From NCBI GenBank assembly GCA_965198895.1, contig OZ240676.1, positions 4,960,001 to 5,024,000 on the forward strand: 64,000 nt of DNA. Direction: 5' to 3'. Source of the stretch: LMUY01 sp965198895 (GTDB lineage: Bacteria; Pseudomonadota; Alphaproteobacteria; Acetobacterales; Acetobacteraceae). The translations under genes and the position numbers were made by a program. Below the pieces are notes generated by a model. The model made no database searches and was not told the DNA's origin. It was given only the letters and a program-made list of their open reading frames with translations. Shown one piece after another: positions 34,263 to 43,042 of this stretch. Each line of letters opens with the position of its first letter. Within the stretch, counting starts at the first letter, position 1.

Positions 34263-35504
34263 TTGAGCGACGTCATCGTATTGGGTGCGGGAATGGCCGG
34301 GGTGGCCGCGGCCCTGCAACTGCAGCTCCGCGGCCGGTCGGTGGTGTTGGTCGATCGCAAGATGCCGGGGCGGGAGACGAGCTACGGCAATGCCGGCATC
34401 ATCCAGAGCGAAGCCGTCGAGCCGACCGCCATGCCGCGCGATTTTTCGTCCCTGCTGGATATCGCGCTCGGCCGCACCAACGACGTGAGTTACCGGTTGG
34501 CATCGCTGCCGGGGCATGTCGGCCCGCTGCTGCGGTATTGGTGGCATTCGGCGCCGGGCCGGCACGAGGCGATCGCCGCGAGCTATGCGACCGCGATCAA
34601 GCACGCCACGGCCGAACACTGGCCGCTGATCACGCGGGCCGGCGCCGAGCATCTCGTCCGCAAGGAGGGGTATCGCGACATGCACCGCACGCAGGCCTCG
34701 CTGGACCGGACGCTGGCCAAGGCGGAGCGGGTTCGCAAGCTGTACGGCGTGGGGTTCCGCGTGCTGTCGGCGGCGGAGCTGGCCCGGGCGGAGCCCAACC
34801 TGACCGAAACCGGCGTAGGCGCGATCCAGTGGACGGACCCGTGGACGGTGCGGAACCCGGGCGGCTTGGTGGCGGCGTATGGCGAGCTGTTTCTTCGGTC
34901 CGGCGGCGTGTTCGCGCATGGCGACGCCGACAGCCTGGAGCGCTCGGGTGAGGGGTGGCGGGTGACGACGGGAGAAGGCGCGTTCGAGGCGCCGGACGTG
35001 GTGGTGGCCCTCGGGCCCTGGTCGGTGCGCGTTTTGCGCCGGTTCGGCTACCGGTTCCCGATGGTCCGCAAGCGCGGCTACCACCGGCATTTCCGCGGCA
35101 GGCCGATCGACCTGCCGCTGCGCGACGCGAAGTTCGGCTACATGATCTGTCCGATGGCGGCCGGGATGCGCATCACCACCGGCGCCGAGCTGAGCGGGGT
35201 CGAGGCGGAGCCTACCCCCCTGCAACTCGGCCGCGCGGAGGCCTCGGCTCGCCGCCTGCTCGATCTCGGCGCGCCGGTGGAGAACCAGCCCTGGCTCGGC
35301 ACCAGGCCGTGCATGCCGGACATGCTGCCCGTGGTCGGGGCGGCAAGGCGCCACAAGGGGATGTGGCTGCATTTCGGTCACGGCCACCAGGGGTTCACGC
35401 TGGGGCCGGCGACCGGGCGGTTGCTGGCGGAGATGATGACGGGCGGCGGCACCTATATCGACCCGGTGCCGTTCCGGCCGGAACGCTATCGCGGGGGCCG
35501 CTGA
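34263..35504 (+). CDS. FAD-dependent oxidoreductase, DadA-like
   Basis: This 413-residue flavoprotein resembles D-amino-acid dehydrogenase small subunits of the DAO family. It begins SDVIVLGAGMAGVAAALQL, an FAD-binding Rossmann motif, followed by ETSYGNAGIIQSE, which is characteristic of DadA-like proteins. A C-terminal HFGHGHQGFTLGPATGRLLAEM segment binds FAD. The TTG start at 34263 is supported by GGAGGGAG seven bases upstream. It probably oxidises a D-amino or imino acid, with electrons passed to the respiratory chain. The exact substrate is not known. Confidence 0.88.
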   Translation: MSDVIVLGAGMAGVAAALQLQLRGRSVVLVDRKMPGRETSYGNAGIIQSEAVEPTAMPRDFSSLLDIALGRTNDVSYRLASLPGHVGPLLRYWWHSAPGRHEAIAASYATAIKHATAEHWPLITRAGAEHLVRKEGYRDMHRTQASLDRTLAKAERVRKLYGVGFRVLSAAELARAEPNLTETGVGAIQWTDPWTVRNPGGLVAAYGELFLRSGGVFAHGDADSLERSGEGWRVTTGEGAFEAPDVVVALGPWSVRVLRRFGYRFPMVRKRGYHRHFRGRPIDLPLRDAKFGYMICPMAAGMRITTGAELSGVEAEPTPLQLGRAEASARRLLDLGAPVENQPWLGTRPCMPDMLPVVGAARRHKGMWLHFGHGHQGFTLGPATGRLLAEMMTGGGTYIDPVPFRPERYRGGR

Positions 35505-35588
35505 TCGAGTCGCTGTATGGATTGGCCGTAGATGACAAGCGAACTATTGGCATTCGAAGTAATCGCAACACGCTTCTACGCAGTTCGG

Positions 35589-35678
35589 CGGAGGTGGATG
35601 GGAATCGAACCCACCGTACGCTTTTGGCGCACCACTGGTTTTGAAGACCAGGGAGGCCACCAGACCCCAGTCACCTCC
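35589..35678 (-). tRNA. selC: tRNA-Sec (anticodon TCA)
   Basis: The minus strand folds as a selenocysteine tRNA. It has an acceptor stem starting GGAGGTG and ending CACCTCC, anticodon loop CTTCAAA with anticodon TCA, a long variable arm and a T-arm with GGTTCGATTCC. The length of 90 bases including the discriminator G matches tRNA-Sec. The 3' CCA is not encoded (CCG follows). It lies five bases after selB, supporting the call. Confidence 0.96.
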
Positions 35679-35683
35679 AAACC

Positions 35684-37555
35684 TCAGTCCACTTGGGCCA
35701 GAACCCGGCGGTCGGCAACCCGGCGGGTAAAGCGGACCGCGTCCAAATGCTCCAGCAACGGGACGCTGAATTTGCGGGAGATGCCGAGGGCCTCGCCCGC
35801 CTCCTTCACCAGCAGGCCGGGCGCGCCCAGCAAGGGGGCCAGACGGCGGCGGGCGGCGTCTATTGCGTCGGGGTGGAAGACGATGTCGCGTTTCTGCACG
35901 CGGTCGGTCGTTCGTATCACGGCGCCCTCGCGCACCAGGCGGTCCAGCAGGCGTTTGGCGCGGGGATCGGGGGCGAGCGTGGCCGGGTCCGGCGGGGTCA
36001 GCCCGGCTTTGCGGAGCACGTCGAGCATGATCGTGGCCAGAGCGGTGTCCGAAGCGGCCTGGCTGCGCTCGCGGGCGGCCTGGTAGACGCGGATCAGCCC
36101 GCGCTCCTGCCGCAGCACGCCGGAGCGAACGAGCCGGGCGACCGCCTCGTCCAGCACGACTACACCGACACCGGGCAGCAAACGGCCCAATGCCTCGCGG
36201 GATAGCCCGTCCGGATGGGGTTGCAGCGTGCCGGGCAGCCGGGCGGCCACGGCGTCCAGGGCGTCGGGCATGACGGCGTGGCCGCGCAGCAGCACGGCCG
36301 GGCCGCCGGCAAGCAGCGCCGCCGCCCGCGCCGGCGCGACGCCGGCCATCCGGGCCAGGCGGCCCAGGGTAATCCCGGCCTGGCCGGCGCGCTCCGTCTC
36401 GTACCGGACGATGGTGGCGGGCGCGGCGGTGGCGAGCGCACGCAGCCGCCCCAGCACGCCGGGTGCGTGGCGGCGCTGGCGGACCGTCTCCGGATCCAGC
36501 ACGATACCGCCGGCGACGGTGGCGGCCGGGGAGGGCTGGCGCAGGATGAACGGCTCACGTGCCGGCACACAGACCGGCGTGGCGCAGTGAAGCTGCGCAG
36601 GTGCCGTCTCGCCGGGCTGCAATGCGTCGCGGTCGAGCAGGCGCAGACGGGCCTCCACCTCCTCCGTCCCGAACAGGAGCCTCAGCCGGATACCACTTGG
36701 CAGAACGCTGGCGGTGGCGACCGATCGAACTTGCACCGAGAGCCATGCGGATGGCTCGAGCAGCCCCGCCAGGCTCAGCGCGGAGCCGCGGGGCACGGAC
36801 GCCAGCTCCGTCCCGCGCAAGTTCACCGCCACGCGCTGACCCGGCGAGGCCGTCGTGACCGGAGCGCCATGCACCTGCAGCCCGCGCACCCGCACTGTCT
36901 CGCCGGAAGGGATCGCCACCAACGCGCTGCCGGCGGCGATGCTGCCGCGGCGCAGCGTGCCGGTGACCACCGTCCCGTGGCCGGCGAGACTGAATGCGCG
37001 GTCGATCGGCAGATAGGGGAAGCCCGCCTCCTCCGTGCCCTCGGTGGTGCTCAACGCCGCTCCGATCGCGGCGCGGAGTGCGTCGAGCCCGGTCCCGGTG
37101 ACAACCGAGGTGAGCACCGGGGCCGCCACTGCCATACCGGCCGCTCTGGCCAGGGCAGCCGCTTCGTTTCCAACGGACTCAGCCTGTGCGGACGAAACCA
37201 GGTCCGTCTTGCTGATGGCGATGACAGCCTGCCGCACCCCGAGCAGACCGGCGATGTCCACATGCTCCCGCGTCTGTGGCTTGATGCCCTCGGCGGCGGA
37301 AACCACCAGCAGCACGGCATCGATCCCGGTTGCACCCGAGATCATGGTGCGCACGAAGCGCTCGTGCCCGGGCATGTCGATCAAGTCCGCTATCGCCCCG
37401 GGCAGGGTCAGATGGGCGAAACCGAGCGCAATGGAGATGCCGCGGCGTTTCTCCTCCGCCAGCCGGTCGGTTTCCATGCCGGTCAGGGCGCGCACCAGGG
37501 CCGTCTTGCCGTGATCGACGTGGCCGACCACGCCGAGCAGCAGGCGGGTCTTCAC
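35684..37555 (-). CDS. selB: Selenocysteine-specific elongation factor SelB
   Basis: This 623-residue GTPase delivers Sec-tRNA-Sec to UGA codons marked by a SECIS hairpin. The N-terminal EF-Tu-like domain has G1 GHVDHGKT (11-18), DMPGHE (G3) and SKTD in the place of the usual NKxD (G4). The middle is a set of beta-barrel domains, and the C-terminal third comprises winged helices that bind SECIS. The length matches SelB. It starts five bases after the stop of the monooxygenase gene and is followed directly by selC. The genes selA and selD are not in the window. Confidence 0.96.
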   Translation of the reverse strand: MKTRLLLGVVGHVDHGKTALVRALTGMETDRLAEEKRRGISIALGFAHLTLPGAIADLIDMPGHERFVRTMISGATGIDAVLLVVSAAEGIKPQTREHVDIAGLLGVRQAVIAISKTDLVSSAQAESVGNEAAALARAAGMAVAAPVLTSVVTGTGLDALRAAIGAALSTTEGTEEAGFPYLPIDRAFSLAGHGTVVTGTLRRGSIAAGSALVAIPSGETVRVRGLQVHGAPVTTASPGQRVAVNLRGTELASVPRGSALSLAGLLEPSAWLSVQVRSVATASVLPSGIRLRLLFGTEEVEARLRLLDRDALQPGETAPAQLHCATPVCVPAREPFILRQPSPAATVAGGIVLDPETVRQRRHAPGVLGRLRALATAAPATIVRYETERAGQAGITLGRLARMAGVAPARAAALLAGGPAVLLRGHAVMPDALDAVAARLPGTLQPHPDGLSREALGRLLPGVGVVVLDEAVARLVRSGVLRQERGLIRVYQAARERSQAASDTALATIMLDVLRKAGLTPPDPATLAPDPRAKRLLDRLVREGAVIRTTDRVQKRDIVFHPDAIDAARRRLAPLLGAPGLLVKEAGEALGISRKFSVPLLEHLDAVRFTRRVADRRVLAQVD

Positions 37556-37560
37556 GGTGG

Positions 37561-39027
37561 TCAGGCGACTTGGCGGGCTTCCTGCCGCCGTTTGGTGAAC
37601 TGCATGGTGCCGTCATCGAGCTTGCCGAACCGCAGCGCCAGCAGGTCGCGCGCATAGTTCTGATGCAATTTCCACGGCTTGCGGTTGCCCTGCCGGGGCA
37701 GGTGGTCCAGCCCGCGCTGCACATAGCCGGAGGTGAAGTCGATCACCGGCTCCTCCGTAACGCCCGGTTCCCGCTTCGGGGTGCACTGCGCATAGCCGTT
37801 TCGGTCCATGAAGCGCAGCAGGCGGCAGACATACTCGCTGGTGAGGTCGGCTTTCAGCGTCCACGAGGCGTTGGTGTAGCCGAACGCCGCGGCCAGGTTC
37901 GGAACGTCGCTGAACATCATGCCCTTGTAGCTCATGGACTGGGCGAGCGGGGTGGGCACGCCGTCGATGGTGAACTGGATCCCGCCCAACAGGATCAGGC
38001 TCAGCCCGGTGGCGGTCACCACGATGTCGGCCGGCAGGTCCGCACCGGATTTCAGCCGCAGGCCGGTTTGGGTGAAGGTTGCTATTTCGTCGGTGACGAC
38101 CGACGCGGAGCCGTCGCGAAGGGAGCGGAACAGGTCGGCATCCGGCACCAGGCACAGCCGCTGGTCCCACGGGTTGTAGCGCGGCGTGAAATGGGTCGCC
38201 ACGTCGTAATCCGGCCCGAGTTGGGCGCGCACGCCCTTCAGCACGCCGGCCTTGAACTGGGCGGGTTTCTGGCGGGCCAGGTTGTAGAACAGCATGGTCA
38301 GCAGCACGCTGCGCCACCGTGTGATGCCATAGGCGAGCTTGGCCGGCAGCTGCCGCCGCAGCCAATTCGCCACCCGGTCCTCTGCGGGGCGGGAGACGAT
38401 GTAGGTCGGCGAACGCTGCAGCATCGTCACGTGGGACGCGGTCTTCGCCATGGCCGGCACCAAGGTGACGGCGGTGGCGCCGCTGCCGATGACGACCACG
38501 CGTTTGCCGGCATAGTCCAGGTTTGCAGGCCATTGCTGCGGGTGGACGATTTGACCCTGGAATCGTTCGTCGCCGGCGAAATGGGGGGTGTAGCCGCCGG
38601 CGGTGTCGTAGTAGCCGCTGCAGGTGAATAGGAAGTTGCAAGTGAGCCGCACCACTTGGTCGCCATGCTCGGCCTCGAGCGTCCATCGAGCGGCCTCGGA
38701 GCACCAGGACGCGCGCTTCACCTGGTGGCCGAAGCGGATTTTCTTGTCCACGCCATAGGCGGTGGCGGTGTCGCGGACATACGCCAGGATCGCAGGGCCG
38801 TCCGCGATCGCCTTCGCCTGCGTCCAAGGGCGAAACGAGTAGCCCAGCGTGTACATGTCGGAATCGGAGCGAATGCCGGGATAGCGAAACAGGTCCCATG
38901 TACCGCCGATCGCGTCGCGTGCCTCGAGCAGCGCGAAGCTCGTGCCGGAGCGCTTCATCACCAGGTGGCACGCGGCGCCGATGCCCGACAAACCGGCGCC
39001 GACGATCAGAACGTCGAAATGCTCCAC
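37561..39027 (-). CDS. FAD-dependent monooxygenase, Baeyer-Villiger/EthA type
   Basis: This 488-residue flavin monooxygenase begins with the FAD motif VLIVGAGLSGIGAA and the GGTWDLFRYPGIRSDSDM segment of EthA-like enzymes. The Baeyer-Villiger fingerprint F-x-G-x3-H-x3-W is present as FQGQIVHPQQW, and a second Rossmann motif VVVIGSGATAVT binds NADPH. Such enzymes oxidise ketones or sulfides. It lies between a methyltransferase and selB, all on the minus strand with gaps of 5 and 18 bases, so they are probably co-transcribed. The physiological substrate is unknown. Confidence 0.93.
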   Translation of the reverse strand: MEHFDVLIVGAGLSGIGAACHLVMKRSGTSFALLEARDAIGGTWDLFRYPGIRSDSDMYTLGYSFRPWTQAKAIADGPAILAYVRDTATAYGVDKKIRFGHQVKRASWCSEAARWTLEAEHGDQVVRLTCNFLFTCSGYYDTAGGYTPHFAGDERFQGQIVHPQQWPANLDYAGKRVVVIGSGATAVTLVPAMAKTASHVTMLQRSPTYIVSRPAEDRVANWLRRQLPAKLAYGITRWRSVLLTMLFYNLARQKPAQFKAGVLKGVRAQLGPDYDVATHFTPRYNPWDQRLCLVPDADLFRSLRDGSASVVTDEIATFTQTGLRLKSGADLPADIVVTATGLSLILLGGIQFTIDGVPTPLAQSMSYKGMMFSDVPNLAAAFGYTNASWTLKADLTSEYVCRLLRFMDRNGYAQCTPKREPGVTEEPVIDFTSGYVQRGLDHLPRQGNRKPWKLHQNYARDLLALRFGKLDDGTMQFTKRRQEARQVA

Positions 39028-39045
39028 GTGTGTCCTTCCCCGCAG

Positions 39046-39714
39046 TTACCGCGGTCGCAGATGCATCCAGAACGCACCCGCGTCGGCCATGTTCGGCGTT
39101 TGGGTCGCATCCGGCACGCCCTCGGCCGCGACCGCGAACGCGTCGCGCAATTGGGCGGCCACGTCGACCCCGTCGGCGGCCCAGGTGAAACGGCCCGCTT
39201 GTCCCTCGACGTCGATCACAGCGGGAACGGCGCGTTTCGGCATGTTGAGCACGAAGCCGTGGCCGCCGGCCGCCAAGCCGCGGCGCATCCGGGCGATGTC
39301 GTCCGCCGGCGCGAAACAGTGCTGCAGCACCCAGACCGAGATCGCCGCATCCACGCGCAGGCCCGCCCGGCACAGCGTGTCGAACTGCGCGGGGGTGACG
39401 GGGATGAACCGGTCCGAGCCGACGTAATCGACCGCCAGCCGCAGCATGTCGGCGCTGATGTCGAGGCCGATCACGCTGCATCCGGCGGCCTCGATCATCG
39501 CCTTGGCGATCCGTCCGACGCCGCAGCCGTAATCGAGCACGACCATGTCCGCCCGCAACCCGACGGCCTGCTCGATCAGGCCGAGGACGTAGGGCGTCTC
39601 GAGCGCCCAACGCGCCTCGGTGCCGGCGCCGGGGCCCTCGTCGGTCAGGATGATCTGCTTGGCGCTATCGAGGTCCGGTTTGCTGAAGATCTCGGGGTAG
39701 TAGTTTGCGGTCAT
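39046..39714 (-). CDS. Class I SAM-dependent methyltransferase
   Basis: This 222-residue protein has motif I VVLDYGCGVGRIAKAM and VIGLDISADML, so it is a Rossmann-fold methyltransferase. I choose the ATG at 39714 (MTANYYPEIF); an upstream ATG would add 21 residues without homology. It is the first gene of the run with the monooxygenase, selB and selC. A link to selenium or sulfur metabolism is tempting but unsupported by a specific motif. Confidence 0.83.
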   Translation of the reverse strand: MTANYYPEIFSKPDLDSAKQIILTDEGPGAGTEARWALETPYVLGLIEQAVGLRADMVVLDYGCGVGRIAKAMIEAAGCSVIGLDISADMLRLAVDYVGSDRFIPVTPAQFDTLCRAGLRVDAAISVWVLQHCFAPADDIARMRRGLAAGGHGFVLNMPKRAVPAVIDVEGQAGRFTWAADGVDVAAQLRDAFAVAAEGVPDATQTPNMADAGAFWMHLRPR

Positions 39715-39819
39715 CGGGTCGCCTGCTGTCGGGTTCGTGTTGTTACTGCGGCCGATGCAAAAACTTGGTGGTGCCAAGGCTGGATTCGAGGTGTTAGCGC
39801 ACCCGGCAGCAAAGACACC

Positions 39820-39959
39820 GTCATGTCAGGGCTTGACACTGGCATCCACGGGGTTGGGCTGGTGACGTCGGACGAGTACTTGACACTGCCGCATGCAACA
39901 AGGCGGAGCCGGTGTCTGCGGGACGCCGTGGATACCAGGGTCAAGCCCTGGCAAGACGG
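39820..39959. repeat. palindromic repeat of family A, copy 2
   Basis: Arms GTCATGTCAGGGCTTGACA (left) and GTCAAGCCCTGGCAAGAC (right) are near reverse complements at the ends of a 140-base element. The interior GGGCTGGTGACGTCGGACGAGT matches the copy at 14119-14254 at most positions. It fills most of the gap between the methyltransferase and thioesterase genes. Confidence 0.85.
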
Positions 39960-40003
39960 TAATAGTAAAAGGTTTCTGTGGAACCGAACAGCATTGCATC
40001 CGG

Positions 40004-40453
40004 TCAGCCCTCGTCATCCGTTCTCGTGCCTTGCTCGGGCGCTGCACCGAGCAGCGCCGCGATATCGGCCGGGATCGGCAAGGCGCGCAGCACCTCGCCC
40101 GGATCCAGCCGGCCCCAGATGCGGACATGCTCGCCCTCGGCCACGGGCACGCCGTTTTTCTCAAACACGTGCGGCACCCGGAACGAGCGGCCGCCGATCA
40201 CCGCCGGGCCGATCCGGTGCTCGAGCACATCGCCATACCGGGCCGGGCTGGTGAAGGCGCAGCGCACGCTGACCAACGGGGAGCCGACGAAGGCCGGGTC
40301 GGCCGCCTGTAGCGCAGGGAAGTCGATGCCGAGCGAGGCGGCCCAGTCCGAAAAGCCCTCGTCCATCCAGCGGACGAAGTTGGCGTGGAACACGATGCGG
40401 GCCGGGTCGCACTCGTTCCAGTGCACGGTGAACAGGCGGGAGTAGCCGGGCAA
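40004..40453 (-). CDS. Acyl-CoA thioesterase, 4-hydroxybenzoyl-CoA thioesterase type
   Basis: This 149-residue hotdog-fold protein has the catalytic aspartate D16 in NECDPARIVFHANFVRW, the signature of 4-hydroxybenzoyl-CoA thioesterases. It starts with TTG, supported by AAAGGA seven bases upstream. It is divergent from the CoA ligase at 40551, and the pair recurs in aromatic-CoA degradation clusters. It may recycle CoA from dead-end thioesters. Confidence 0.86.
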   Translation of the reverse strand: MPGYSRLFTVHWNECDPARIVFHANFVRWMDEGFSDWAASLGIDFPALQAADPAFVGSPLVSVRCAFTSPARYGDVLEHRIGPAVIGGRSFRVPHVFEKNGVPVAEGEHVRIWGRLDPGEVLRALPIPADIAALLGAAPEQGTRTDDEG

Positions 40454-40479
40454 GGCGGCGTCCTTTCAGGATCAAACTA

Positions 40480-40493
40480 TTTTAGGCTTGAAG
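40480..40493. promoter_or_regulatory. possible operator, TTTAGG site
   Basis: TTTTAGGCTTGAAG lies between the divergent thioesterase and ligase genes. It shares TTTAGG and nine of fifteen aligned positions with the clear palindrome at 49303-49316. Confidence 0.35.
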
Positions 40494-40550
40494 CATTTTC
40501 GGCCAAGGGTCACGCTGCACCACTCTCCTTCTTTCCGCCGAGGCGTGACA

Positions 40551-42194
40551 GTGACCGACGACGTGATGGACAGTTTTGCGCGCGACAATCTGCCGCCGCC
40601 GGAGCTTTGGCCGGATCTGCTGCTGGGCGGGCCGGATTTTAGCTATCCGGAGCGGATGAACTGCGTCACCGAGCTGCTCGACCGCTGGGTCACGGACGGG
40701 CAGGGCGCGCGGCCCTGTCTGCGGCTGGACGATGTGCAATGGAGCTACGCCGACCTGGCCGACCGGGTGAACCGCATCGCGCAGGTGCTGACCGGGCAAT
40801 TCGGGCTGGTGCCGGGGGGCCGGGTGATGCTGCGGGCGCCGAACACGCCGATGATGGTCGCGACCTACCTGGCCGTGATCAAGGCGGGTGGCATCACCAT
40901 CGCCACCATGCCGCTGCTGCGCGCCAAGGAGCTGGCCTACATGCTCGGCAAGGCGCGCGTGCAGATCGCCGTCTGCGACCACCGCCTGCTGCCGGACATG
41001 GAGCAGGCGAGAGCCCTGCAACCCGGCCTCACCGCGATCATCCCGATGGGCGGCGACGGGCCGGACGATCTGTGCGCCCTGATGCAGGGTGTCAGCGGCC
41101 ACTTCACCGCCTTCGACAGCCGCGCCGACGATCTGTGCCTGATCGCCTTCACCTCCGGCACGACCGGGGAGCCGAAGGGCACGATGCATTTCCACCGCGA
41201 CATGCTGGCGATCTGCGACGGCTATGCCAAGAACGTGCTGCGCGCCCGGCCGGACGATCTGTTCATCGGCACCGCCCCGCTCGCGTTCACCTTTGGCCTG
41301 GGCGCGGTGGTGCTGTTCCCGCTGCGCATCGGCGCCGCCGCCATCCTGCTGGAACGCGCATCGCCCGAGCACCTGCTGGAAACCATCCGCACGCTACGCC
41401 CGACCATCTGCTTCACCGCCCCCACCGCCTACCGCGCCATGCTGGCCCTGCGCCGACCCGGCGATTTCGACAGCCTGCGGATCTGCGTGTCCGCCGGCGA
41501 GACGCTGCCCAAGCCCACGTGGCACGCCTGGCACGACGCTACCGGCATCAAGCTGATGGACGGCATCGGCGCCACCGAGATGCTGCACATCTTCATCGCC
41601 GCCCCCGTCGAAACCGTCCGGCCCGGCGCCACGGGGCTGCCGGTGCCCGGCTACGAGGCCAAGCTGATCGACGATGACGGTCGCGACCTGCCCCGCGGCT
41701 CGGTCGGCCGACTGGCCGTGCGCGGCCCGACGGGTTGCCGATACCTGGCCGACGAGCGGCAGCGCAAATACGTGCTGAATGGCTGGAACGTCACCGGCGA
41801 CACGTATCGCCAGGACGAGGACGGCTATTTCTGGTTCCAGGCCCGCTCCGACGACATGATCGTGTCCTCCGGCTACAACATCGCCGGGCCGGAAGTGGAG
41901 GCGGCGGTGCTGACCCACCCCTCGGTCGCCGAATGCGCCGTGGTCGGCGTGCCGGACGAGGCGCGTGGCGTCGTCGTGAAGGCGTTCGTGGTGCTGCACC
42001 CGGCGTGCGATGCCACCCCGGAGGTGGCCCGCGCGATCCAGGACCACGTGAAGGCGGAGATCGCGCCGTTCAAATACCCCCGCCAGATCGAGTTTTGCGC
42101 CACCCTGCCCAAGACCGAATCCGGCAAGCTGCAACGCTTCCGCCTACGCTCCGCTTCTCCCTCTCCCGTCCTTCACGGGAGAGGGCCGGGGTGA
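40551..42194 (+). CDS. Benzoate-CoA-ligase-family enzyme, probably 2-aminobenzoate- or salicylate-CoA ligase
   Basis: This 547-residue adenylate-forming enzyme activates an aromatic acid as its CoA thioester with ATP. It has FTSGTTGEPKGTMHFHRD (P-loop motif), a DGIGATEMLHIF segment, and K in TESGKLQR near the end for the adenylation step. The N-terminal FARDNLPPPELWPDLL is typical of the benzoate/2-aminobenzoate-CoA ligase branch. I use the GTG at 40551; GTG at 40545 is an alternative and the longer frame to 40488 has no support. The last residues (SPSPVLHGRGPG) are encoded by a family B repeat, which supplies the stop. Confidence 0.9.
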   Translation: MTDDVMDSFARDNLPPPELWPDLLLGGPDFSYPERMNCVTELLDRWVTDGQGARPCLRLDDVQWSYADLADRVNRIAQVLTGQFGLVPGGRVMLRAPNTPMMVATYLAVIKAGGITIATMPLLRAKELAYMLGKARVQIAVCDHRLLPDMEQARALQPGLTAIIPMGGDGPDDLCALMQGVSGHFTAFDSRADDLCLIAFTSGTTGEPKGTMHFHRDMLAICDGYAKNVLRARPDDLFIGTAPLAFTFGLGAVVLFPLRIGAAAILLERASPEHLLETIRTLRPTICFTAPTAYRAMLALRRPGDFDSLRICVSAGETLPKPTWHAWHDATGIKLMDGIGATEMLHIFIAAPVETVRPGATGLPVPGYEAKLIDDDGRDLPRGSVGRLAVRGPTGCRYLADERQRKYVLNGWNVTGDTYRQDEDGYFWFQARSDDMIVSSGYNIAGPEVEAAVLTHPSVAECAVVGVPDEARGVVVKAFVVLHPACDATPEVARAIQDHVKAEIAPFKYPRQIEFCATLPKTESGKLQRFRLRSASPSPVLHGRGPG

Positions 42195-42276
42195 GGGCCG
42201 CTTAGCCGCATAATGTCTTGCAGCGGCAGTCGCACCCTCACCCCGACCCTCTCCCGCCCGCGGGAGAGGGAGAAGG
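42154..42276. repeat. family B composite repeat
   Basis: The first unit (42154-42197) is an exact 44-base copy of that at 48069-48112. It contains the hairpin CCCTCTCCCG facing CGGGAGAGGG, and then CCGGGGTGAGGG. A second unit (42235-42276) runs in the opposite sense with the hairpin at 42247-42270. The pair forms a large inverted repeat between the ligase and the hydrolase. Confidence 0.88.
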
Positions 42277-42339
42277 ATTGCCATTCTTCGCACCGCACGC
42301 CGCCTTGAAACGGCGGCGCGGTGGACCGATGGTCAACTC

Positions 42340-42972
42340 ATGAAGATCGCCATTATCCCGGTCACGCCCTATCAGCAGAACTGCTCCGTCCTCTGGGACG
42401 AGGCCACCATGAAGGGCGTCGTGGTCGACCCCGGCGGCGACGTGCCCCGCATCCTGGCCGAACTGCAGCAACTCGGCATCACCGTCGAACGCATCGTGCT
42501 CACGCACGGCCATATCGACCATGCCGCGGGCGCGGCCGAGCTGAAGGAGGCGCTGGGCGGCATCCCGGTGGAGGGCCCGGACGAGCGGGACCGCTTCCTG
42601 CTGGACGGTTTGGCCGAGCAGGGCCGCGCCATGGGCCTGACCGGCGCCCGCAACGTCACCCCCGACCGCTGGCTGCACGAGGGCGACACGGTGGATCTGG
42701 CGGGCGTTCCGTTCGAGGTGCTGCACTGCCCGGGACACACGCCGGGCCACGTCGTGTTCGTCAACAAGGCGGCGAAGTTCGCGCTGGTCGGGGACGTGCT
42801 GTTCCGCGGCTCGGTCGGCCGAACCGACTTCCCCTATTGCAGCACCGACGACCTGATGACCGCGATCCACGACAAGTTGCTGCCGCTGGGCGACGATGTG
42901 CGCTTCCTATGCGGCCACGGCCCGGCCTCGTCGATCGGCGAGGAGCGCCGGTCCAACCCGTTCCTGCAGTGA
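42340..42972 (+). CDS. Metallo-beta-lactamase-fold hydrolase, glyoxalase-II-like
   Basis: This 210-residue protein has the metal-binding motif H56-x-H58-x-D60-H61 in THGHIDH, followed by CPGHTPGH and a GDVLFRGSVGRTDFP segment, which together define the YcbL/glyoxalase-II-like branch. It is expected to bind two metal ions and hydrolyse a thioester such as S-lactoylglutathione. The substrate is unproven. It is flanked on both sides by family B repeats. Confidence 0.9.
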   Translation: MKIAIIPVTPYQQNCSVLWDEATMKGVVVDPGGDVPRILAELQQLGITVERIVLTHGHIDHAAGAAELKEALGGIPVEGPDERDRFLLDGLAEQGRAMGLTGARNVTPDRWLHEGDTVDLAGVPFEVLHCPGHTPGHVVFVNKAAKFALVGDVLFRGSVGRTDFPYCSTDDLMTAIHDKLLPLGDDVRFLCGHGPASSIGEERRSNPFLQ

Positions 42973-42977
42973 CTGCG

Positions 42978-43016
42978 CCTACTCCTTCCCCCAATCTTCA
43001 CGGGAGAGGGAGTAGG
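42978..43016. repeat. family B hairpin
   Basis: CCTACTCCTTCCC pairs imperfectly with GGGAGAGGGAGTAGG around a CTTCA-containing loop. It sits between the 3' ends of two convergent hydrolase genes and may serve as a bidirectional terminator. Confidence 0.7.
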
Positions 43017-43042
43017 CAGCGTATGCATCGCGCTCCACGAGC

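Noticed and set aside
37613..39610. 665-residue open frame on the minus strand
   Set aside because: It is out of frame with the monooxygenase and methyltransferase genes and consists of Arg-rich shadow sequence.
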